Below, one piece after another: positions 1 through 13,927 of a stretch of 64,000 nt of DNA; position 1 is the stretch's first letter, and every line of letters starts with the position of its first letter. The notes under the pieces are model-generated. The model made no database searches. It saw nothing but the letters and a program-made list of their open reading frames with translations, and was not told where the DNA came from. Location of the stretch: the NCBI RefSeq assembly GCF_040436345.1, contig NC_133216.1:14278110-14342109 (forward strand). Direction: 5' to 3'. The position numbers were made by a program, and so were the translations under genes. The DNA is from Pagrus major. Its lineage: Eukaryota; Chordata; Actinopteri; Spariformes; Sparidae.

Positions 1-43
1 GAGCAGGTCAGCTCCAGGCATGGTAGCCTCCGCCACCAGTGTG

Positions 44-369
44 TGAATGTGTGAATGCTGACTTAAAGTGCTCTGAGTGGTCAGTAAGACCACATTTACA
101 CATAGCCGGGTATTTACAGAAACGAATATTTCTCCCCCTCCGTTTTCAAAAATAACGTCGTACACACAAGATCGTTTTCAAAAAAGTTTTCCTTTACATG
201 AACCCGCATAAATACACCGTCGAGCGCCATCATAACTATGCCAAACCTGTAGGCGGCAGTGTAACAAGAAGGATAAAGCCACGCAAGCCAATCAGAACAG
301 TACACACGCAAACACAAAAACAGCATTTTCTCAGACTCAAAAAGCGCTATATAAATACAGTCCATTCAC
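44..369 (+). mobile_element. Fish retroelement 3' tail, interrupted by an insertion
   Basis: GTGTGAATGCTGACTTAAAG... (44-92) and AAAAAGCGCTATATAAATAC (337-356) are two halves of a very common fish LINE/SINE tail. The piece between (about 93-331) is unrelated and ends near a repeated AGAC, so it appears to be a later insertion. Assignment is from remembered fish repeats. Confidence 0.5.
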
Positions 370-869
370 ATCTCAGAGCAGCACTGGCCAGTCAATATTT
401 ACAGGACACCCTCATCACTCACCTGTAAATGTTTTCTGTAGGCTATACGTGCCCTTGACTGTGGCTGAACAGGTCCAAATATCACATCACCCCCAGTAAC
501 TTCTCAAAGATTGTATTAAAAAGACTGGTTTGATATTTTGGATTATTTTAGATAATGCCCTTATTTATTTTCTTGAGAGTTAGCTGAGCATGCAGATACT
601 TTATTGTCATTGTTATTATAAGCAGCACACGCTCGGAGCAGCGGAGCACCAAGAGCAGTCAGTGTTTCAACTGTGGACTGATGGGTGAATTAACCAAAAT
701 ATTTCAACCCACATAGAAGAGAAGACTGAGCTATTTGTGTGTGTAATGTTAGCTAAGTGCTAGCCAGTAGCATGCATTTCTTAAACTTATTTTCACAGGC
801 ATATTGTTACTGATGTGTTACATCATCCTCCTCAATTTTGCCAGGCTCTTGCACAAGAGGCATTACATT

Positions 870-1131
870 TTTTTTTTTTTTGAGGAGTTACGTGCCAATG
901 AAGACGAGCTAGCCAGACGGTTAACTTTTGATTGACAAGAAAAATGGGGGATTTTAAAAACTCTTAATTGCCATTTTTACATTTCTGTTTGTGTACAGAT
1001 TAAACAAGATACATCATGTTTAGTAACCTGTCTTTATGCCAAAGTAAGCTAACCAGATAACCAAGCTCATATAAATCTAACCGCTGGCAAAAACATGAGT
1101 ATTTTCCAAAATGTCAGACTATTCCTTTAAG
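870..1131. repeat. Dispersed fish repeat, family A, partial copy
   Basis: Contains CATCATGTTTAGTAACC, TTTATGCCAAAGTAAGCTAA and ends AAAATGTCAGACTATTCCTTTAA. The same signals occur at 2735-3320, 22998-23214 and 49428-49953. Confidence 0.6.
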
Positions 1132-2734
1132 ATTCAGAGGATGAATGTTGCAGGAATGTCACTTGTGTGCTGAATATTCATCAAGGCAACACAAATTGCC
1201 ACTAAATGGAGCGCAATTTTGTGGTTAAATCATCCTGTCCGTGAAGTCATTTGAAAAGTAGAATGGCGGAGGATGTAATAGGATGTGTCTCTGTGGTTTT
1301 CCTTGTCTGGTTTCAGACGTGAACACCAGATTTCGCTTTGCCTCCTGGACATCGGTAATCGTACAGACGTGGCTTCATTTTGACCCCAGCGTTACAATCA
1401 CAGACACTCAGCGGTCTGGGATGTTTTAGCTGCGGCGCCTCCGCAGAGAGACGGGAAAAGTTCAAAGACTTCATAACTGCGAGGTCATTTCTTCAAGCCG
1501 TCTCTCTGTTGGTGGTTTCACTGTTGAATCTGTTTGGATGTGGAGAGGGAAACAGAGCAGACTGCCAAGAGAAGAGCGTTCAGTTTGTTCCTGATGAATC
1601 TGTTTATCTGACAGCAGTGGGAACAAGTCAGTGAATGAACCAGGAAGGATGAATGAGAAAGCTAAAGTGAAGGCGAGTTGGCAGGTACACAGTGCAAAAC
1701 TAATGAACAGGTGGTGATAGTACAGACAAAGCTCGGGTGGATATGTATAGACCACCACTTAGCAGACATTACGGGAACTCAATCTGATGTTTCCTGACCT
1801 TTTGTCACCCCGAGCTGGTTCATCAAGGTCTGGTTAAGGCGAGCTCTTTTGTTTAGACGACCGGTGACAAATGACAATATGATAGGTGCTATGGAAATAC
1901 TGAACATGAAGAGAAAGCAGCGACATCCCCGCTGTTCAAACTCACTCGTGGTCAGGTTCACTGCCGGAGGCCAGAGCTGACTGTTCCTGGGAAAAGACTC
2001 ACGTTAGGCTGAGAGTGTGTGTTTGAGTTTTCAGTGCATGCCAACTTTGATCATCTTGTGCTGATGATCGCTTGTCATTCCTGGTAAATGTATCACGTGT
2101 GTTTGCATAGATATCACAGCCCTAGACCTGGCCACAACTAAATGGGATGCAGCCATGATTAATGTTATGGATGCAGATAACTGGAAAAAACTCACGACAT
2201 AAAGAAGAAACCATCTATGTGAGCGTTCAGTCCGTGCTCAGTGAAAGTGTTTTCAGAGAGCTTCTTCTTCCCAGAGCTCCGAGTTCAGCATGCAAAGTGT
2301 GGCTGTCATGCAAATATGTTCAGGTGAATCTACTGTGGGCTGAATCTTCTTATCAGTCTCTGTCTGCTCTAATGTTATTCTACTGTCTTTGTGTTTCTTT
2401 ATGTAAGTAAAAGTACCATTACTACAATGTAAAAGTACAGAAGTATTATCAGGAAAATACACATGACAGTAAAGCACAAACAGCGGTGTCCTGGGTGAAT
2501 GTCTGGGTGTGTTTGACTCCCTCCATCCACCCCACCTCCTGCCTACACAGACTATGACACTCTTTACACTGCTTTACCTGACGTCCTCCTTTGCTCCCGT
2601 CATAGTTACTGCCACTAGAGGTCACCACGCAATCGTAATAAGCTGCTTGCACGGACAAAATACAGCTGCTTTTCTGATGAGGACGGGCTAGTTTTATAAA
2701 CGCTCACAAGTCAAATGTAAATCTTTGATGAAAA

Positions 2735-3320
2735 GTTAGACATTTTGGGATTAGGCTTTATTTGGAGTGAGATGAGAAGGGAGAAACCTGACGTCTTTGA
2801 TATTAGGCTACTGCCATCAGCTGGTTACTTTAGCTTAGCTGTTAGGAGGGGTTCTGGTCCAAACACTGGATCTAACCTCGACTTCATGGCCGAGCTGGCT
2901 AACTTCCTGTTTGGCTCCCGGCTAACTTGAATAAGGATAAGATGTTTTAATCGTGCGGCTCTTCTGCACTTTCCAAATGTTCTCCAACTGACTGGATCAA
3001 ACTATGAGAGTGAAACGAGTCACTTCACGGGGGGTTGTGGCGCTTAAAAAATGTATCCACTGTTTAACAGCCGCTTCTTTTTGGGCCCCGGTGCATCACG
3101 TGACGATGTAATTACACGGTTTGACCTGGTGTCTCCATTGGTTGCCTAGCAACTGCTCTGAGCTCAGTAATAGCCACATAATTCCCCCGTAAAATGGTGA
3201 ATTGTCATTTTTAACCTTGAGTTATTGTACGGTCTAAACAAATGAGATACAACATGTTAAGTAGTGAGCGTTTTCTTGCCTTTTAACAGAGCCGGGCTAG
3301 CTTTTTAATAAGATCATATT
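2735..3320. repeat. Dispersed fish repeat, family A, longer copy
   Basis: Starts GACATTTTGGGATTAGGCTT and contains GGTTGCCTAGCAACTG, AACAAATGAGATACAACATG and AGAGCCGGGCTAGC, all shared landmarks of this family. Ends are diverged, so the limits are approximate. Confidence 0.55.
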
Positions 3321-3531
3321 AACCTTAAATTAAACCTAACTATAGCTGTCAGATGAATGAAGTGGAGTAAAAAAACACAATATATTCACTCTGAGACGAA
3401 GTATGAAGTTGCATAAAGTTGAAACACTCAAGTAAAGTAACTCAGAACTGTGCTTGAATACAATCTTTTACCGTGTGATTACAATCCACTACTGAAACTG
3501 ATCAGAAGAGACTTTCTATACCATCATATAT

Positions 3532-3532
<1 letters not shown>

Positions 3533-3591
<59 letters not shown>
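3533..3591. repeat. (CA)n microsatellite
   Basis: About 29 uninterrupted CA dinucleotides. Apparent reading frames across it are artefacts. Confidence 0.97.
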
Positions 3592-3592
<1 letters not shown>

Positions 3593-6084
3593 CGTTGTAA
3601 CCTGCACATTCCTGCTGTGTGGGAGCCGAATCATGGGGAAGCCAGTGAAGGGAAACGACAGGAGAGGAGCATAGTTGGAGCTTTCTTCCTCCACCGAGTC
3701 TCTCTTTCACTCTTTCTCCTCCTCAGCTCTCTTTTGTCCCCTAATTGACTCTCCTACGCAGCCTCGCATACCTGCGTGTACGCTGATACTGTTGTGCACG
3801 TCGTTTGTACATTATAAACCTGGAGGCTCGTACACAGACACACACACACAGACACACACAGTTTTCTCCTCATAACCTTTTCTCGCTGTAGACACACCCA
3901 AACACACACACAAAACACAAAGAAGGTTAATTCCGTCGGGATCTGGAGCCGGTGTTTTTTAGAGATAAGTTAATAACTCGGGGGTAAACGTCTCATGGGA
4001 AGCTTGTTTTAATGATTTCATTTGTGTGCAAATTGGATGGAGAGTAGGAGTCTCTTTATTAGAAGAGAAAAAAGGGCACAAACATGATCACTGTGAAATC
4101 ACAGTCTCCGGCTGTCATTGTGTGTCATTGAATGCATCGCAGGTACACAATCTTTTTAAAAGGGCACACAGGTGTAATCGCAGCGAATAGTTGACGCCAT
4201 CGATCGCCTTCTCTTCTCGTCGTGTCTCCTCGCCCGTCATCTCTCTCCCACGCACGCCCTCTCTCGTTCTTAAAACCCTCATCGCGAACCTTTTGTTCTC
4301 CTTGGTCGCTGCCCTCCGACATCTGGTCCCCGTGGGTCGCACAGAGCAGGCAGAGTTTACACTTGCTGTCGTAAATCCTCCTCTTCTATCTGTGGTTTGT
4401 TGTGCTGATGAAGCTTCACAGGGGCGACCACAAACATTTCAAGCGTCTACATTGTGAAACATATTCTGACCTCAGTGTGATTTCAGTCCTGTCACACGAC
4501 GCCTCTCCCGTTACGCTCTGTCACTCCCGTCCACTGTCATGCACATCGCGTAGATTTCGTGTTAATTAGCGTCAGAGTTAGCGTTCGTTTGATGTTCACG
4601 CCATTTTAAATGAATCAACATAATTGGAAGTCATCATCATAAGTACACATATAGTACTGGTGACATGTGTGTCTTTAAGCCATCGTCTTTTATGTTTCTT
4701 TCTGTTTCTCTTTTTATCGCCGTTTTAAAGTCACAATGCACGTCATATTATCTCCTGTAATTCTTTAACCACGTCACAGTTATAAATCATCGTTCCAAAC
4801 TAATTTGAATCTGCTTGGAGGTCCGATTGAGGATCTTAGTGGAGAAGCAGAGGCATGACAACCTCACACAGCAGCCTTGTCAGTGTTTCCTCTGTATTTT
4901 CCCCACAATCTTTCTCTGAGGCCAATTTAAGACCGTCTAGTTTAGGTGTGTTGGTATCTCTGATAAGGTCATGAGAGAATGTATGCACAGACAGCACTGG
5001 TCAATTTTTCTATTTTTTGCGGGGTAATTTCCTTATACAGACCTCTGATAACACACACACACACTGTTAACACACACTGTGTTGTACAGACGCACACACC
5101 ACTCCCAGACCTGTTCTATTTTCTCCCTCTTAATGCGTCTATCTGAAAGTGCAGCCGTGGATGTGAAGCGTTCAGCGGCTAGACAAGGTAATTTCCTGCG
5201 GAAGTCGGAGAGGCCGAGGAGGAGGGAGGTGGAGGGAGGTGGGGCAGTCAGACTGGGCTGGCTGATGTGAGGGAGGGGTGGAAGGTGGTAGAGAGAGTCG
5301 AGATTAATGAGCAAAAGGTTAAAGTTGATGTAAGCGCTGCGGAGGGGAGGCTGAGTAAAGAAGAAGGAAGTGAGAGTTAGGAGGGGGAGGTTCAGGGTTG
5401 GGAGGTGGATGATCTCAGCGTGGGGCGCAGGTGTTTTGGGTGGAGGTGCAGATGTAGACAGAGGTGTGTGTGTCATAACGTCTGACTCACTCTGTTGAGA
5501 GAATCATAAGCAGCAGGAGGTGAAGGAGGGGAGGCAGGACGGGAGGATGGGAGGACAGGATGGAGATGGGGCAGGGCGACATGGAGGATGAAGGCATGTC
5601 GTGTCAAGAGGCCTCTGTTGTTCTGCAGCGTTTGAAGACGCTGCAAAGTTCAGTTTAAGTCAATTAACCCTGCAGGAGTGTGACTCCTGTGAGAGAGGGA
5701 CAGACGGTAGTGGTGTGTAAGTACTGTACTTATGTGCAATTTTTGAGGTACTGCTACTTCTACACCTGTCTGTAGTTAAAAGTTATTTTACACATTAAGA
5801 TTACAGTGAAAAGCATATAATAATCTTTAAAAAATACAGTTATTTGTTGAAGATTAAATCAGTGCTTTTTTTGAGAAAACAAAACAAGTCATGTCTAGTT
5901 GGGTCCCATATCACACTTTAGATGTCTATGAGTTGTAAGCAGTTCCTCCAAAGTTATTTCCCCTTAAAAGTGTTGTTGGTGACATTCATCCACCAAATGT
6001 GCCGCGTCCATTGCGTTCACGTTACAAAACGGCTGTTATTTGAATCATCTGCCCCCTCAAGTGCCAGTTTGTTGGACTCTAATA

Positions 6085-6515
6085 TTCCTAACGCTAGCGA
6101 GCAAACCTTAATGTTGCTAACACTATTTAACGTCAATTAACATTAGCTAGCATTAGCAACATTAATTTTTGTGCAACAAACTGAAACGCCATCTAACATT
6201 AACGTTAGCTAGCTAGCATTTGCAACATTAACTTGCAATTGCACTATTAGCTTGCATTAGCAATGTTAATGTTAGCTAGCATTAGCAGCATAAATTGCTT
6301 AGTTATCTTTAAAGTTGCTAACACTAGCGAGCAAGTATTTCTGTTGCTAACGCTAGTTAATGTCAGTTAATGTTGCTGACGCGAGCTAACATTAACATTG
6401 CTAATGCCTGGAAGCAAACATTACCGTTGCTAGTTAATGTCAGTTAAGGTTGCTAATGCTAGCTAATGTTAATGTTTCTAATGATAGTTAACATTGACAT
6501 TGCTAATGCTAGCTA
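6085..6515. repeat. Degenerate GCTAGC/ACATTA tandem repeat block
   Basis: About 430 bp made from variants of GCTAATGTTAGCTAGCATTAGCAACATTA, in both orientations because the core GCTAGC and AACGTT words are palindromic. No open frame. It looks like an old minisatellite. Confidence 0.75.
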
Positions 6516-7589
6516 GCTGACGTCAGGGCAGAAATCAGCCATTTTTACGTAGGCTATTTTCTGCCAAGACTCTTGATGCTGACAAAACACAGTTAGCACG
6601 TGAACAGCGTTATATAATTGGCTGAAAACTGCTTCTTTTCTATTAGACCGATGTGGACAAAACAATAATTTTGAACCTGACAAAATATTTTAAATTATTA
6701 ATTCACAATCACAATTATGTTTTTAAGAAAAAGAGATTTTGTTCTGAATTTCTGTAGTTGCCTCTAATGCTGGGGAAACATAATTTCTTTGTGCCTCCAT
6801 AACTGCTCCAAGTAATTGTTGGTAAATGAATCAGTTTTATGATGTGACAATGCTGTGGTTAAGGTTTGGTTAGGTTCAGACACCAGGTACAAAACTTTAT
6901 TCAGTTTGGTTTTCCATGCAGCTGGTAGCCCCTCGATGTACAGGCAGGATTGGATGGAGGGTATTAAAAGCACAGTGTTCTTGTTTCTCTGTATGTGGCT
7001 GTTCGTCACTGCGAGGAGACAAGCTTTGTTTCAGATAAGGCTGAAGGCAGCAAGAAAAAAGACTGATGACAAAAAAATTTGTCTGCTTTCTCACCAACTT
7101 TTCAACGTTTTAACTCCACCTCGACCAGCTACAGCAAAAAAATGCTCCTCATACAATGAAGCATCAGTGTTAAAAATGTAAGTCATTATAAAATAAAAGA
7201 ATCAGAATTGAAACTTTTATACTTTTAGTAGACTTTGCTGATAAAACCTTTGTACTTTTAACTATGTAGGAGACGGAGAAGACATTTTTACATTCCCGTA
7301 TTCTTAAGTAAAGAATCTGAGGGGGCCTCCTCAAACACTGATGAGCCAGAGTTTGCAGGAAGGTCGAGTGATGGGGAAGTGGTAGAGTTGCCGGTGGTGG
7401 CTGAATGGAAAAGTGGGTGAGGGCGGAGAGGGAAAGATAAAGTCTGATGCTAATTACGTCCAGAATGAAAGAAAAACAGAAGAGACGGCGAGAATGCGAG
7501 AGCAGAGACATTTAATTATAGAGACGGGGTCATGGGAGCAGGGTGGGGTGGACGGCTGCACACCGGGGGTCTAATTCGACATCTCGTAC

Positions 7590-7612
7590 TCTCTCTCTCT
7601 CTCTCGCTCGCT

Positions 7613-7656
<44 letters not shown>
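7590..7656. repeat. (CT)n followed by (GT)n compound microsatellite
   Basis: A CTCTCTCT tract (about 7590-7608) runs into a (GT)n tract ending at 7656. Confidence 0.95.
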
Positions 7657-7660
<4 letters not shown>

Positions 7661-10600
7661 CACCTAAGGGCAGGGAGACGGCCTGCATTGGATAATATCC
7701 GCAGAGACTTTAGAAATTCACAAATTAGCCACCTTAACGTCACGTCTCTCGTGTCTCCTGTGCAACTCCTCGATCCAAAGCGATTGATTTTTGTCTTTGT
7801 TATTGTCGGGCCAAGAATCGATCAATAACACAATAATCATGTTTGACACAAGGATTCTTAGATTGTGAGTCTGTGGGGAGCCTCAGCGTCCTGAAAGCAT
7901 TTTATTTTATTCTTCAGTGGAGCGGAAATCAATCTGACATCTGTTATATTCTCAGCTTTGTGGCTCTTCTTTACACTCGGATGCTAACAACATGACACTG
8001 ACAACGTGGTTCACAGCTTCAACATACTCTCGTATTTACTGTAAGCACTTAAAACAGTGTACGCTTCACCACTGGAATAATAATGGCATTGTTACTGTGG
8101 TTACCTCCACTACTAATCTGTAGTGCAGGTGAGGTGTCAGCCGTCCAATCCGGCGCTGGCACAGCTGCTGTCATGTCAACCGTTTGCATGTTTGTGTCTT
8201 TTGTGTTTTGTGAGCGCAGCCTGTAATTACTCCAGCGTTCTGATGCAAAGGGTGAGAGTTGGCAGGTGTACGAAAACAGCAAATGTTCAGCTGTGGATTA
8301 TGAATATTAAACGTTGTGTGAAACATTCGCAGTTAATTGAATTTTCTCCATCGTTGACAAAGCGAATGTTTAATCGTCAATTAGTCATCTGCTCGTTTGT
8401 GCGTGTTCGTACAAGATTGTTACCGTCTGAGTGCGCTCATGTTTTATTATGTGCATAAAGGCTGAGGTGCATTTGTTTAATTAGTGTACGTCGGCTTTAC
8501 ATGATATTTATGAGTTCAGTCCTGTGATTTGATTTAACTGTATGTTTGGATTTCTACTGTTTGATTAACTGGAACAAGGCAGTAAAAGATTATCAGATGA
8601 GTCAAACATATAGATGATAATGTTAGTTAGATAATTAAAGTAGGGTGTTAAAACAGACGGTAAGAAAAAGCTTTCTGTTTCTTTCCTTCACCACCAGTCA
8701 GTTCATAAAATAAATTAAAAGTTTGAATTTAAAAACAGCTCCGCCCACCCTGAACGTATCACTGCTCTGCACATGCGATGCCACGCCCATCTCATTATCA
8801 TTTGTATTAGCATAATTGCAAATGTAGAACTGGAAGTGGGAATGTCGCTGGTGAAAACAAAGAATGGATAAATAATTCAATGTGTGCCAAGACAAACAAA
8901 GAAAAGGAAGGAAAACAAAGTTTGAAAATAAATGAGGTGGTGACAGATACGTAGAAGCAATCAGATGAAATAAATGAGAACCTTATTGATTTTGTTGACT
9001 GAGCGGAGAAACTGTAAACTGTACACTCCCTCTTAATTGTATTTTTTTTCCTGATTCTATGTTAATTTCCACGAATGTTTTAAGTGTAAAAAAACATGTA
9101 ATTTGGTGATAATTATATGGAGAGTAGAGACTGTGCTTAATTTACACACCTCAGTTAATTAATCCTGGTTAATTACTTACTTTGCTGCTCAGAGCTGGCT
9201 AGAGAGTCGGGTGCAGAGCCAGATCTTCTGGAGGAATAAACAGATTCTGCTCAGAGATTACTTTTGAACTTTTTGGCATTAAAAAGCGGATTTATCTTCA
9301 CTCCTGTTTATCAACCTGACTGCAGCAGTGATCCACTGAGGTGACCTCCATTGTCGGTTGTTTACTGTAATACTGAGCGCTGACTGGAGCTGGACGTGAC
9401 GTTAGGTAAGCTAGGTTAGGTAGCTAACATTAGCTTATGGCTAATGTATGCGTGAGTAACCCGAATAAACACAAACGATCGTTTCACTTGTGGTGAATAA
9501 ACCATTAAACAACCACCGTTAGTGATGAGAATCTATCTACACGTCATATGCAATTGAAATAAAAATTCTATTTTTAAAAACAACTGTGAGGTGACTTTAT
9601 TTTGAAGCAGACTAGTCACAGGAAATGTAATGTGGTCGGTCATTGCACCGCTGTCGTTAATAAAAAATGCATCTACAGTGCAAACAGCGGCCATTTTAGG
9701 CATTTGTAGACAATATGATCTGTCAAGAAATAAAGTTCAAATGTCTTTATTAGTTCAGTGTACGGTTTCAATAAGTTATTTGAGAGAAGGGAAACAAGAT
9801 TTGCACTAAATGTTAAAAACTAATCATATAACATGTATACAAACTAAATAAGATAAATAAATAACTAAATTCAGAAATTTTCAGAAACACAGAAGCGGCT
9901 CTCCTAAGAGATGACAATGCCGGCCCAAGCTAATTTGAGTTTGAGACGCCTGCTTTCAAACAAAGTTAAAAATCATTAGGAAACTACAGACGTAAAAATA
10001 AAGTGTTTTGTGGAGGATGGTCGCTATTGTTAAATGATTAAAGCGCCAGATCCTGCTGTCTGAAATGATAAATGATGCATTTCGTCTGCCACACTCTCCA
10101 TTGTGCTACGTAGACTAATATTTTCAGGGCTGAGTGAAAGCATTGTATATGGAAAAATAAAGCGACCTGGGTAATATTGGATGCCTGACTGTGTGTGTCT
10201 GACTTGCGTGTGCGTGTAAGTATGTATGCATTAGTGTGTGAGCTCTGAGGGGAAATTCCTCTCTCAGGGCTGGGAGTCCTTCCTGTCGTAGAGCTGTGTT
10301 TGTACAGCCTGGCTTTGTCGGGATATCCTACCCTGCCCATGTCTGAGAGAGAGAGGCAGAGATGGAGGGATGGCAGGGGGGAGAAAGAGGGGCATCCATG
10401 GATGGGGGGAGGGAGGGAGGGAGAGTGAGGGGTCAGCCTGAGAAAGTGGAGGAGGCAGTGGAGTTTGTAGGATGGAAAACATGGTAGATTTTTTTTTAAA
10501 AACCTTCATCTAATCGAATTTGGCATGCCATCACTAATGTCTGCACGGTGGTTTGAATTAGCATAGCTCGCTCTAATCCTGAGCTTTACCGCTGTTTGAC

Positions 10601-13600
10601 CGGTGTGAGGCTGCGGGCGAAAGAGACGGGCCCAGACGACCAGACAGCCTCCAGCCTCAGAGAAGGGACGACTCACCATCAGGACTAATTTTCTTGTTTT
10701 GATGTTGTTCTTGTTTTTGTTTTTTGTTTGTTTTGGAAAAGCCCAGTTCTTTCTCCGACAATGCCAGGCTCAGACCATCTGCACATGGCATGTCTAGCAA
10801 CAATCAGAGTGAGATCTGACTGAAAATGAGCTGTTTTCTGTGCAGGACCTGACCTGAACTTCACAGAGATACGAGAGAAATCAATGCAAACTGCTGCAGA
10901 GTGGAAGTGCTTGAGATGGAGAGACAAGATGTGATTTATGGGCAGTACAGAGCTAATCAAATATCCACTTGTACGCTAAAAAAATATCCGGCTACAGTAC
11001 AGTGAACAGCTGAAACATGTATCTGATTACTTGTATCAGATATTTTGTGTACAAATTGAAATAGTGATATGTCTCACACAGCTGTAAACAGTTATGGAGA
11101 GCATTTAAACAGGAAGTATACAAGAAAGAGTCTCCTTGTTCGGTTTATATTTATTTACCCCCGCTAAATAATTAAACAAGCTGAGATGCAGCTAAAAATG
11201 CACCCAGAGTTCAATCCAATGTCCTCGTTTCAGGGAATGAGTCCATCCAAACACAAAACAGTCGACATCGAGGTTTCAGGGTTCAGATCACTCGGCTTCG
11301 TTCTCTGTCGTCCTCTGATACACAGAATATAAAACACTAAAGGTGTTAAAGCAACATTATGTAACTGCTTTACTTTAAACTAACAGCTTCTAAATCACGG
11401 CCTTTTTCACAGTAGGCGTTTTGATTTGTCAAACACAGGTGTAACTAATTCACTAATTGTAAGACTTGAATTAATTGCCGGCACAGAGACATCGTTAATG
11501 TTGTTAGTTCCACCTGTTGGGTTTCCTGCTACGACACGTCAGCGTGTCTTAAACGGTCCACGATCGAGAAAACAAACTCGCTTGTCGAGGTTTTATATTG
11601 ATGAAAACAATGTACTGCTTTGGTATTTGTATATTGAAGCTTTAGAGAATTCGTTGTTCACCTTATATTGAGTTTACAAGATGTTTTTGGGACTCGCTTC
11701 AAAATTGGATTTCTGAAACGACCTTTTAGAATAAAATAATGGAGTCATGATGGAGGACTGACAAAAGGGAAATAATGTACAAAAGCCTGATCATTATGGC
11801 CAAACAATTAATCCAAAGATGTAAGAGAGTAAACAAACTTTGAGAAAACACTGAGTGTATAAAAACTAAACAAGCTTATTTACCCAGAGTTGATCGATAA
11901 TTGATTGGTTAGATCCAATATTCAGCATTTTTGTGATTTTTTGTGTACTGTTTATACTATATGCCAACTGGAAATTGTAATGCCAGACAATTTATTCAGA
12001 GAAGAACAACATTTTTTGCATAGCCTGTTAAGAACTGGTGTCTATTTTGGGTCTCTGCTCGAAAATTACATGCCCATAATTAACAGAGTGTATCTCTGCA
12101 ACTACAATTTCTATTTGAATAATCAAGGTATCATGATAAAGGGAACACGTTTAACTTAAATATTTGTTCAGATGTGTAAGTATATATATGTCACTGGGTC
12201 TGAGTAAATATCCGCTCGGGCTGAACAGGTTGCAGGAGAGGAAATGAAACATTTGCTCATCAAATAAACCAGTTCGGGCCGTCAGAGTTTGGCAGTTTTC
12301 ATTTGGACAACAGAAACTTAACACGCATGAAAATAAACATGAAGTTTGATAGAAATGCAATCAGTTTACCCATCAGGGGGTGAGGGAGACGTATTCTCCG
12401 CTTTAGGTTGGTAACAACTTCCAGAAGATGAAATTCAGTCTCTCTGCTGCTGATTCATTTCAAAGGCTTATTTCAGTTTGTGTGAGCATGTCGACCAAAG
12501 TCAGAAGAGATCTGATCAGTAACATTAATACACGAAACATTAACCACGTAACATTCAGCATTAAGAGAAGTATGAACCCGTCTGTGGCAGAGTCATTCAT
12601 CCTCACAGTGACATTAACATTCGGTCGCCAGGTATCCACCTGTGTTTGTCTCTTGACCAGGTGTTTGACTGTCTAATGAAATCCCGTCCGATCCAGCTGT
12701 TCGAAGGTTTCTCTTTTTGATTTGATGGAATATTTGACCTTTTTTTTCTGAGATTCAAATCATATTTTTCTTCAGGAGGAAGAAATGTCTCACTCTCAGC
12801 TGTGAAAGAAAACACAATAGTACTTTTTTTTCTATTTCCTTTTCTTTTCTCGTCACTGTTTTGCGAGAGACTGCTGTCTCTGCTCAGTTAATCTTCCATC
12901 TCCACACACACACACACACCTTTTCCATTAAGTCATTTCCCCGCTGTCATCACTGCGGCCATTAAATCCACAAATGGCACGATTAAAGTTGAGATGTTGT
13001 TTGTGTCAGAAGGAGGTAAAAATATCACTTCATGGTTGACTGTGATCTTATCAGCCTGGTCTTTGTGGTGTTTACAGTCTGATTTTCCTGTCTGTGCCTC
13101 GTGTGTGTTTTTTTAAACAGACTATGTGGTCACTTTGCCTTCGCCTGGCCTCTCATGTCCACAGGTCTCCCTGACGTCACACGACTTTGTGATTGCAAAA
13201 CAAATTGCTATGGTGTCCATGTGAGTGTGAGTGTGTGTGTGTGTGTGTTTTGGAAAGGTTGTCAGGAAGCGTTTATTGTCGGTGATTCCCTTAATCTTTT
13301 TACACACATATTCAGAGTCTTATCAGTGGTTATTGTTGTGATTTTCACTCGGTAACCATGGTTAGCTTCACCCCTCACCTCGACCTTAGCGACAGGGCTT
13401 AGCGCAGATACACCCTTCCTGTATCGATGATGAAATCATAACTTACCTGGCTGTGTGCACTTGTGGGTGAAGGGTTGAAGAGAAAAGAAGAAGAAATGAA
13501 AAACGCTCTGGACTTCCCACAGGTCTTAACCTGAAGTTACAGTTGGCAGAAGATGCGGGCAGAAAGAGGGAGAGGCGTGAACAGAGGATGGAAGGAAGGG

Positions 13601-13927
13601 TGAGGGAAGAGGGAGAGGGCGATCGCAAAGATGATAAGGCTGCAAGGTCTGAGAGCAAGCTAACAGTGAAGTAATGCTGCGTGTGCAGTTTGTAGCCGCG
13701 GACAGTTCGTCATAACCGCTCTGATCCTAAAATCGCCTCGACTGAAGCAGAAGTTAATCTTCTGCAGGAGACATTGTGCTGATTAACTCCGTACAGTGGT
13801 GGAAAGTTACTTAATAGTTACTCAAGGGTACTTTGTAACTTTGTGCTATGAAACTCTGACCTACATAAGCAAACAAGACCATCAGTGAGAAGATTGGCAA
13901 TTTCTTTATAGTTATTATAATTATTCT

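Noticed and set aside
1305..1355. Exon-like segment: ggtttcag acceptor, about 38 nt, then GTAATC donor
   Set aside because: The peptide in any frame does not match the MNLL region of Jagged or any family I know, and the phase-0 start of the exon at 17560 cannot be tested against it.
5033..5476. 147-codon open frame on the minus strand
   Set aside because: It is the complement of a GGA/GGT-rich tract with Pro/Leu/Ser-biased translation, no domain and no splice or codon evidence.
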